From Hygrocybe punicea (Eukaryota; Basidiomycota; Agaricomycetes; Agaricales; Hygrophoraceae), in contig OY744465.1 in assembly GCA_963556145.1 (NCBI GenBank), forward strand, positions 4,092,001 through 4,156,000: 64,000 nucleotides of DNA. Direction: 5' to 3'. The notes under the pieces are model-generated. The model worked only from the letters and a program-made list of their open reading frames with translations. It made no database searches and was not told where the DNA came from. Below, one piece after another: positions 56,352-64,000 of the stretch (the stretch's first letter is position 1; every line of letters begins with the position of its first letter). Both the position numbers and the translations under genes were made by a program.

Positions 56352-57647
56352 AGTTTAAACTAGTTTGTAGTGTTGGGGTGGTGGTTCCTCTTCCATCATT
56401 TGGGTACCAGCATCTACAAGTCGTGGGGGTGGTGGGACTGGTCGGGTAACTTCGGTGGGGGCTGGTTGGCAAGGGTGCTGTATGGCTGGGCTTGGGAAAG
56501 GGCAACGGGCATGACATTGGGGTAAAAGGCGACGATTGTGGCAGCGGGTGCTGCTCCACGGTCGAGCGCCTGTACATAAGTCAGAAAAATCTCGTCTATG
56601 TACACTATAAAGTTGGGAGACGGAAATGGGGGTTAACGGCAGTACTGGGGGAGGTATATCCCACTGTGGCTTTTTGGGGCACGTGTCCTGGGGCTCTGTT
56701 TGGGTATGGGGCGTCTGTGGGGCCATTCGTGGCGCATTTTGGGGCGCGTAGGGGGCCTGGGGCATCTCTGTTCGCGTCCGCGGGGCGCCTTGGGGCACAA
56801 CTGGCACGCGGGGCATCTCTAGGGCTCTTTTCAACGCGTTTTGGGGTGTCGTTGGACTTCGGGGACGTGGTGTGGGTTTTATCGATGCGTTCTGGGGTGG
56901 TAACGGGGTGTGGGGCATGTATTGATGCGTCGGCGTTGGTGGTGACGTGGCGGTCACGGATGGGTTTGGCTGGGGCACATTTGTACATGCTGGCGTTGGC
57001 GTCCGTGGTTTCTGGGTCAATGGGGGTGGGGCCGTACGTTGGGATTGCGGCTGAGGTGCTGGTGGTGCTTCACGGTGCTTCACGTTCGTTGGTGACATGG
57101 CGGCAGCAGCTGGGCTGGACTGGGGTTCATTTGGGCATGCGGGTGCTCACGTTGGCCATTCCTGGGTCAACATGGGTGTGGTTGGACGCTGGGGCCATGG
57201 TCTGGGTATTGGAGGCAAAGGCGGCAGCGTTGGGTGCAGCCGTGACGTGGCAGTTGTGTTGGGCGTGATGGGCATGCGTGCGGACGGTGTTGGGGCCTGC
57301 GAGACAGGAGACGGGGTTGCCGTTGACATTGTGGGGACTTGGGGCATGGTTGCAAGGGTGGGGGATGCAAACGTCTTCGCGTTCATTGTTGGTCGCGTGT
57401 TTTCTGCCTTTTGTGAGTCCTGAGCTGTCGATTCAAGGTGTGTACCTTCCATTGCATGACGGAGCACCTGCCGTGCTTGTTTTTCTTTTTGTCTCTTCTT
57501 TTCCTTTGCCTTTTTCTCCGCGTTTTTCTCTTTTTCCTCACGTTCATCCACTAACCGTTGTTGTAGTTCGAGTATCTGTGCATCGCGTTCCGCATGGAGT
57601 TCTTTTTCAGTCTTCATGACCTTTGGGTCACGTTTTCTTGGTGCCAT
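56352..57647 (-). CDS. gag-like protein of the short LTR element
   Basis: From ATG 57647: MAPRKRDPKVMKTEKELHAE, then a charged coiled coil (EEKEKNAEKKAKEKKRQKEK), then a Pro/Thr-rich low-complexity region. The frame closes at 57147 and a second open frame of the same composition (PPPLTQKPRTPTPACTNVPQ ... PPPPRLVDAGTQMMEEEPPP) runs to 56355. Either a frameshift or an intron joins them. No zinc knuckle or protease seen. Confidence 0.5.
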
Positions 57648-57933
57648 AGTGTAGTTCTGTAGTCATGTGAGTCATATGAACAGAGAAATAGTCGGAAATG
57701 AGTAATTCGAGCGCGTGAAAAAGTTGAACCAAATTTGAATGTGAGAAAATAGGGTGGACTAATAAGAAACAAAAACTGATGAGTGTAAATGAGATGGGTG
57801 GGTGAATGGTGTTGATTCTGTTGCATTTCACGCTTCGTTTGCGCGTCCTGTTAATTTCCTGACAAGTTTCCTTCTGTGTTCAAAATTTCGTGTGTTGATC
57901 CTTTCGAGATCTGGTCCTATGGTCGCGTGGCTT

Positions 57934-57951
57934 GAATCCTTCTCATCACCA
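57934..57951 (-). promoter_or_regulatory. primer-binding site of the short LTR element
   Basis: Three bases inside the 5' LTR the minus strand reads TGGTGATGAGAAGGATTC, complementary to a tRNA 3' end GAATCCTTCTCATCACCA, which looks like a genuine T-stem plus acceptor plus CCA. Confidence 0.75.
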
Positions 57952-57954
57952 CAT

Positions 57955-58116
57955 TGGAGAGGGAATCTCCAGGCCTCTGGGGGGAAGACTCAGAGGGAGT
58001 CACAGCAGGGAGGGGAAAGCAAGGGAAAACCCTGGATGGATGACTAAGCTACTAACAGGAAAGGGAAAGACTATCTAAGGGTCCTCAGGGTCCTAGGGCT
58101 AGCAGCACCTGCTGCA
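57955..58116 (-). repeat. LTR (5') of the short element
   Basis: Partner of 55870-56031, same 162-base length, with only a few substitutions visible. Confidence 0.92.
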
Positions 58117-58979
58117 ACGGATGTGAAAAAGAAGGCCAGGGTTGGCCAGCAAGCCACGAAGATGTCTACGAAGATTGTGATCAAGGAGCCTCAATGTCTG
58201 CAAGGTTCATCAAACCCGTTAATGACACTAAGATACTAAACAGGCTTTCCTGCAACTGTTAGATCTCAAGAAAGTGGAGAAGAAGGTGGAGAACATCAAG
58301 AGAATGATGGATAATGCCAAGAAACAGAGAGCTGAGGTGATCTTGAGACTCGAGGACATCTTCACTGATGATGATGATGATCTCCCATTATGGATCCCCC
58401 CTTTTCCCAATAAGAGATTATACAGAGATGAAGGGGACAACGATAAAGAAGAGGAGGTCGCTGGAGTGAATTGCACCACTGATAATAACAGGGAAGGTGA
58501 AGGAGGTAATGACAATGAGGAGTCTGAGGATGTCCAAGTCAATCTCCCTGACAATAACAAGGAAGGCAATGGAGATAACACGCCAGACAATGTTGACTTG
58601 GTAAGTTTCCCATTTCCATAATCCCATATACTATCAGTTATACTACCTGCACAACAGACAGCAGCAATCCACATCCCAACAACATGTCCTGCAGATTACT
58701 GCCAGGACCGTTTTCCCGAATGCCCAAGCTGAAACCTTATCCAATATTTGAAGACATACCAAGACTCGAAGCAACTAGGAACAATGACATTGGGTGGAAT
58801 GCGTGCCAAACTAACCCTCTGTATGGGGCTCAGTGCTGAAATCAAGATGTCTGAACACACAAAGCTGGCAGAGACTAAGGGATGGCCACAGAAAATCAAC
58901 TTCATAGATGTGCCTGATCAAGTTATGACAATGCAAGATGACTTGAAGACCTTCTTCTCTAATGTGACAGTCAGGCGGT

Positions 58980-59765
58980 GAAGATGCGGGTTCTTGGTGG
59001 CTTCGGAACAATAATGAAAGATGATCCTAACCAGAGGGGTGTCAGCGTAGAAGTGACAGTGGATAAGTCAGTGTCGGGAGTAGTAGTAATAGTAAGGGAA
59101 TGTAAGTAAAATATAAAGCTGCCGTGTAAAACTAAACAAATAACGACGAATCTGGCGATGAACGGAGTGAAAATGGACAAATAATGAAGAACCCAACGAT
59201 GTCGGGTACGGTGGGTTGGGTCGGGTTGGGTCGGAAACAATGAACGAATATACGGGAACAACGATAAAGACAACGAAGTGGACTATAAAAAGCTAAGGGT
59301 CTACGTGGACGAGCATTTGAAGGGATTAAAAGGCGATTCTGACTATAGGGAAACAGGGACTAATGGTATCTTCTTTTTTTTGTACGGTCATCGGGGACCG
59401 TTTTTATAGTACATGAGTGTGTAGTCTACTTTTCGGACATGTCTATTTCGGCCGATGGTAAGCTACAAAGAAAGGTTGGAATGGGGATATGGAAAGGGGG
59501 GTTGCAAAGCGATGAAGACAGGAATATGGAGGGGAAAATGAATATCCATGAAAAGATGTGAAATGTCCTACATATCTCCAAAAGGACAAGGGGATGCACA
59601 AATAAGGTAAATCTGAAGTCGGGGATTGAGTCCGATGAGATCCATCTCCTATAATTAGAACTCCGGGGCTTCTGAGGCTACCGGATTTGGTCCAAAAGCG
59701 GCTGTGATGAAGCGGCATACGTCAGGTCATGTCACGTCAGGTTACGTCGGGTTACATCGGGTTCG
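58980..59765. other. non-coding insertion-like stretch
   Basis: Separates two blocks of the plus-strand gene and has no gene. It contains GGGTTGGGTCGG repeats (about 59210-59235) and a short tandem of GTCAGGT/GTCGGGTTAC words at 59730-59765. A solo LTR starting TGAAGATGC is possible, but no duplicated target was found. Confidence 0.35.
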
Positions 59766-60348
59766 AATGCGAGTTGAATGGAGGCAGCAGGTTCGTCCAG
59801 ATTCATGATATATCAAGGATACAGACTCAGAGGGACATCGACCCTCTACAGCGGGCTAACTCCTTGTATAAGCTCATAGCCAGAAACCTGGGATGTGCCA
59901 GTATCAGCAAGAACTTCAAGGAACTGACTGGCATGAGGGCACTTTTTGGTGGCAAGGCCATCAATGATGCAAGACCAGGGTAGTATGTACTATTCCCCAT
60001 CTTGCCCTGTTTACAGCTTACCTTTGCAGCTATGGAGAAAAGGGCAACATTATTATTCAAAGCATGCTCTGCCAAATCTTCGACATCAATATGACCAAGA
60101 CGAAATCAATTGAACCGCTCGATCTCTCAACTTTCATGACATATTTCTTAGTCCTGTACATCACCTGTCATCTGATCAAGGACGATTTCGACTGTTCAGT
60201 CAAAGACATATATGAGACGATGCTTGAAAGTGCAGACACAGGCTACAGTCTCAATCCTCAGGATGATGATGATGATGAACTTGATTGCATAATGCGCAAG
60301 AATCTACAACTAGCAAAAAAAGCCCAGGATATGCAGTCTAATGGCTGA

Positions 60349-60951
60349 GAGAAACGTGCTGAGATGGTACATATGTTTCAAATACTCTGTGATGCTTCAT
60401 GAATGATATATGCTTTTTTGGCAAGGTGGGAGCTGCAACCTCTGAGGCTAGTACAGATCCCCATCCCCGTTATGCCCAGTATGCCTAGGAGGCAACACTT
60501 CTCTTTCCATCGCATTTGTTGATACACTTGTTCTTGCTCTTGCTCTTGCTTGCTGCCTGCTCTGACTTGCTCATTCTCATCTGCTGGACCCTGGACTTTC
60601 GGACTTTCATGCCACATCCCCGTGTATGTGCCCTCAGAAGAATTGTGAACTCTGGTATTGTATTGTGGTATTATAATATCTGCATTTGCAATCACACCTG
60701 TTGTATTGAACAAAAACCACATCATTTCCTCATTATAAATGGGCAACACTGCCGCAACAGGCCCGATGTTTTAAGATCTGGAAATGGCCGCTTAATGTGT
60801 CAACAAAGGTGCTCACAGCGGTATTCTTTCAGTGCTCATGAATCACCATTCTTCAGTGAGGGAAAATATCACCTTTTTACATAGTCTGGGGCGCAGTTTA
60901 TTGTAATGACATAGCACTGACTTTTGGGCATCCTAATTCCAACAGTGGATA
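60349..60951. other. non-coding right arm of the Tnp2-type element
   Basis: Nothing coding that I can support. Contains CTTGCTCTTGCTCTTGCTTG (about 60530-60550) and ordinary AT-rich sequence. Confidence 0.4.
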
Positions 60952-61371
60952 TGTTGAGTTGTTGATGAAATAAAAGGTAGACCAGTACTTTTTGACACCC
61001 AAAATGATACTGTCAAATTATGGCATCAAAGGAGCTCATATGAAGAAGACTGGAGGGAGAAAGTTGTTCATTTTTTCAAGGCCTAGAAGTACATATACCA
61101 TATTTTTCTTGATTTTTGTCCTTTGAGCCAATATTGCATCTGTACTATGTTTGTCTGTCATTAGGCTTGAAATACCACCAGAATCATAAAGATTGGCTCA
61201 AAGGACAAAATCAAGAAAAATATGGTATATGTACTTCTAGGCCTTGAAAAAATGAACAACTTTCTCCCTCCAGTCTTCTTCATATGAGCTCTTTTGATGC
61301 CATAATTTGACAGTATCATTTTGGGTGTCAAAAAGTACTGGTCTACCTTTTATTTCATCAACAACTCAACA
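60952..61371. mobile_element. fold-back (palindromic) MITE with TA flanks
   Basis: Two arms of about 180 bases are near-perfect inverted copies: TGTTGAGTTGTTGATGAAAT... (60952 on) and ...CATCAACAACTCAACA (to 61371), with a centre of about 55 bases. TA flanks both sides (60950-60951, 61372-61373). It splits the right TIR of the Tnp2-type element. A Tc1/mariner-type fold-back element is the best fit. Confidence 0.85.
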
Positions 61372-61373
61372 TA

Positions 61374-61570
61374 TCCTAAATATTGTCCAAATGTAATTAC
61401 AGGAGTAGATAGCCCTCAAGAAATAGTACAACTTTCCCTGTATAACCATCTTGATCCAAGCACTATTTCATGAGATACAAAACACAGCACCCAAAATTCT
61501 ACCAAGTCCAAATTTCTCAATTGATTCAAAAAGGTGCAGTTACTGCCATCAGATAGTAAAACGGCTGTAA
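61374..61570 (-). repeat. right terminal inverted repeat of the Tnp2-type element
   Basis: Inverted partner of 50526-50735. Interrupted at its inner side by the fold-back element. Confidence 0.85.
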
Positions 61571-61867
61571 TTTAGACATCCGCCTACTGTGGTTGTAACA
61601 CAAATTCATCTAATTATATCACGACATTTCTCTAGGCGTCATACAGTACTATGAAAAGCAAACAGAAAGAAGGGTTATCTCAATCCAAATAAGTTACACA
61701 GCAGAAATTCCTTTGGCTAAAGTACATTGGCATCGATGTAACTGTTCCACTGAAATGAGATGCGGCAAGAACTACACAGCGAGTATGAGAGCACAAAAGT
61801 TGGAATGAGATGAAGCAAGATGGTACACAGCGAGTATGAGTGAGCAAAGATTTATAAGATCAGATGA
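61571..61867. other. spacer between transposon and RdRP gene
   Basis: No gene seen. A repeated phrase (CACAGCGAGTATGAG) occurs at 61777-61791 and 61826-61840. Confidence 0.4.
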
Positions 61868-64000
61868 TTATGTATGCGAAGAATGCTGATGTCTAGGATT
61901 TTGCTTGATAGAAAAATGTTCGTAAAATTTCATGGTGAGAGTTTTGGATGATCCGATAGCGTCCGCTATGGGTATTATTAGTATCTGATGTATTCGGCGG
62001 CAAAGATTGATACCTTTGATGGAGCACAGTTCGCGCATGGCCATATCCCATGGAAAGGAACTCCAGCCGGCTTTCGACTGAGTAGAGTCGTAGAAATAGG
62101 CGTACGACGCCCTCAGTCTGCCAATATCCCGCTCGTCCATCAACACAGTCTCAGGGAGCGGTCTTGAGGCAAATTGTCTAGACAAATTGCGATTTTTATC
62201 AGACCGAACTAATGGTTGATCCGTGGTGTTGGTGTTTTCTTGCTTTGCACTCGCACTTGTTGCCGGGTGAAACTGGAGGAGATACATATACTCGACGTGG
62301 TCGGTGATTTTCTTCAAATCCCGATGTCTTCGATCGCAGAGTTCGTTGTCGCGATAGCGATCCGCGACTTTGAGAGCAGTAGACCACGGTTGTATCAGAT
62401 GGTCGTCAGAAATCCCTTTACCAGCCAGTGAGAACAGCTTCTCAATTTCCCGCAGCTTGCGTACCCCAGCCTTTGGTGCTTCCTTCGCGATCATGTCCAT
62501 TATGAATGGTGATCGTCCTCCACGGCGACATAACGCGTCGGCCGCAGCTTCGGACAGTTTGTCTTTTTCCTCGGCAGTCTTTTTCCAAAATGGAGCGCGA
62601 TTTTGCCACAGCATACTATCCCTTTTTAGGACTTCCGGCCGCACTGTTAAGCCGGTTTTAGACCCATCTAAAACCTTACAGAACCTATCAATCCCAAGAC
62701 TGAGTGTTGAAAATCGTATGCAATGTGCTTTCACTTACATATAGGCGAGTCGGACAGTCTCGGGGTGGTCATAGCCAAGATGATAAGTTGCATTTTCGTG
62801 GAACGTAGAGTACTTCCCAACAACGGACGTGTCACGAATGGACCCTAGAAGGACTTTCTGCAAAGCACGAATCCTGGTTTCTTCCGGTTCCAATGCCACG
62901 CGTTCTTGAAAATCGGAAACAGTTTCATTGATCCGTGAAAAATCCGCCGCAACCTCAGGTGGCTCATCGGCATGTTTGAGGTCAGCAGGTACAAAGCATT
63001 CAACAATTTCTGGTTGCCATGTGATCCAGCCTTGGTCGCCGTCGTAGTCCCCTGTTGACGAACAGGTACAGAATTAGTTGAAAACGGACTCGAAAAAAAA
63101 ACGTCGAACATACCCCCAGCGAGCAAATCAGCTTGACGACGATCTCCTTGGACGGAGCATATAATGACGTCCACAAACTCACGCAATTCTGGCTTTTCCA
63201 CTGCGGTGAACTAGATGAAGATGTTTAACATGACTCCACGTCAAGCCGCGTGATGCACCTTTTGAATATCTGTGGGCAGCTTGCAGGGGTACCGAGTAAG
63301 CTGGAATGGTCACTGTTACTTGCCAAGAAAGTGAACCTTTTGATCATTCCACATACCAAAACTTCGCCCAGAATAATATCAACATTAAGTCCACCTACGG
63401 CCTGTAGTTTCCTATGACTGCACTTTATTTGGATCTCACCTGAATTGAATGTTATTCAAATAACTTGTCAGGAAGGTGGTGATCTTACCAGGTCCTAGTA
63501 CACAAAATGGGTCTGTAAAAGAAAAAGTATTATTAGAGTTACCCCTCCAATAGGCTGGAAACGGCTGACCCGGAATGAGTAGAGCTGTGCAAGACATGGG
63601 AACATCAACGCTGTAGCGAAGTACATAGTTGTTGATGCTGCTGGTGACCACCCGATTGAGTTTATCGCGGAGTGCCGCACAATTATGAGGTGTGAATCCG
63701 GCATCGAGCAGGGCCATGACTGATTCTTCAAGCAAGGATGGGCAGCCACTGGCCTAATCAAGATACAAATGAGTGACCAAAAGTAACGGGAATAGGGAAC
63801 AGCGAAATTTTGATACCTCATCCCACCATGTTGAACACTGTTCCTGAGTAGCCATGTCTCCCAGTCCATAATCCTGTGTATCCATCTCCGAGTGATTGTA
63901 GCCTCTTGCGCTCGACTCTCCAGGTGCCTCTCGTGCTTTCCGGGCAGCCATGATCCCAGACTTACGTGCCAGATTACACCATAAGTTTAGCATGGCATCT
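61868..64000 (-). CDS. RNA-dependent RNA polymerase (QDE-1/RDR type), partial
   Basis: Cellular RdRP of the RNA-silencing pathway, which makes double-stranded RNA for Dicer. The 5' end lies beyond the right edge. Visible in order: NLWCNLARKSGIMAARKARE, SGCPSLLEESVMALLDAGFT, VVTSSINNYVLRYSVDVPMS, DPFCVLGPGEI (GPGE motif; the intron boundary supplies the last residues), LGEVLVTRYPC-type segment, KPELREFVDVIICSVQGDRR, then LAGGDYDGDQGWITWQPEIV. DYDGD (63035-63049) is the catalytic metal motif, completed only by removing an intron at about 63055-63115. After GYDHPETVRLAYM and FCKVLDGSKTGLTVRPEVL the gene ends near 61868 with a less conserved helical tail. Confidence 0.9.

Larger units (their letters stand above)
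55870..58116 (-). mobile_element. short gag-only LTR retrotransposon (TRIM-like)
   Basis: Two 162-bp LTRs (55870-56031 and 57955-58116), TG...CA, with ACGG duplicated outside (55866-55869, 58117-58120). The minus strand has a primer-binding site next to the right LTR and GGAGGGGGGTACC (PPT) next to the left one. The interior holds only a Pro-rich gag-like frame, no pol. At 2.25 kb it must depend on another element's enzymes. Confidence 0.9.
54824..60348 (+). pseudogene. second gene of the Tnp2-type element, interrupted
   Basis: Divergent from the transposase (starts 107 bp apart). Exon-like blocks: MVKTVLKAQKKKKASGNKL, HSHRKDLIPRPKGTPGRAPP, QWKIKFLQKFSDGWPIHNII, an acidic/Lys-rich part (SDASDGSNKGSNACDSDSDS), then after the small LTR element ALQLLDLKKVEKKVENIKRM (coiled coil), LPLWIPPFPNKRLYRDEGDN, FVQIHDISRIQTQRDIDPLQ, LTGMRALFGGKAINDARPG and IFDINMTKTKSIEPLDLSTF, ending QDMQSNG. 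No domain recognised. The partner protein of CACTA-type elements often binds DNA; whether this one does is a guess. Several in-frame stops suggest decay. Confidence 0.5.
50526..61570. mobile_element. large Tnp2-type DNA transposon with long TIRs, nested insertions
   Basis: The first about 205 bases (TTACAGCCGTTTTACTATCT...) return inverted at 61372-61570 with few differences. Between them lie a minus-strand Tnp2 transposase and a divergent plus-strand multi-exon gene, i.e. a two-gene CACTA-like layout. It has been hit by hAT-like element 3, a gag-only LTR element and a palindromic TA element. The outermost bases are not CACTA and I could not define a target duplication, so the ends may extend slightly. 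Confidence 0.75.

Noticed and set aside
56492..57268. Plus-strand Gly/Val-rich frame of about 258 codons
   Set aside because: It is the antisense of the Pro-rich gag-like region of the short LTR element; composition mirrors the other strand.

Overview
The window looks like genomic DNA from a filamentous basidiomycete, most likely a mushroom-forming agaricomycete. The genes carry many short introns (about 45-70 nt, GT..AG) and single-copy genes are tightly packed. The repeat families are typical of that group: Ty3/gypsy, Copia, a Plavaka-type transposase, Tnp2/CACTA-like, MULE and Tc1/mariner. All gene models were spliced by eye from conserved protein motifs, GT/AG sites and reading frame. Boundaries given exactly are inferences from sequence, not from transcripts.

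Region 1 (about 1.3-17.7 kb) is an ordinary, compact block of conserved genes: alternative oxidase (+), a Spo71-like PH-domain protein (+), mitochondrial ribosomal protein S12 (-), the SUMO ligase Nse2/Mms21 (+), a UPF0390 basic protein (-), the NDUFA9-type complex I subunit (+), TOM22 (-), a Zn2Cys6 transcription factor (+), Utp3/Sas10 (-) and an intron-containing tRNA-Arg(ACG). Four of the nine proteins act in mitochondria.

Region 2 (about 18.4-61.6 kb) is a nested transposon island. In order: a Tc1/mariner-type element (18516-23223) sits inside a Copia remnant and itself contains a hAT-like miniature element. Next come a DUF6532 relic, a frameshifted MULE transposase and a G-rich minisatellite. 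Then follows a group with a Lys-Pro-rich gene (-), a long TET/JBP-like dioxygenase gene (-, about 29846-32960), a divergent kinase-fold gene (+, 33188-44726) and a Plavaka-type transposase gene (+, 45139-49991). A complete Ty3/gypsy element (34098-43800, genes on -) splits the kinase gene. The Plavaka gene is split by a second hAT-like element and a probable solo LTR. Last is an 11 kb Tnp2-type element (50526-61570) with about 200-bp inverted termini, itself hit by a third hAT-like element, a 2.25 kb gag-only LTR element and a palindromic TA-flanked element.

Region 3 (61868 to the right edge) is a cellular RNA-dependent RNA polymerase gene (-), 5' end outside the window, with the catalytic DYDGD motif.

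The most interesting points: (a) the TET/JBP gene reads as one long spliced protein and lies beside a Plavaka transposase and a kinase gene, with related palindromes on both sides of the kinase gene; (b) the two gypsy LTRs differ almost only by transitions at CpG sites, the signature of methylated-cytosine decay; (c) the gypsy element carries a spliced antisense gene with a zinc-cluster-like motif and an internal copy of its polypurine tract; (d) three hAT-like elements with perfect 8-bp target duplications share internal motifs.
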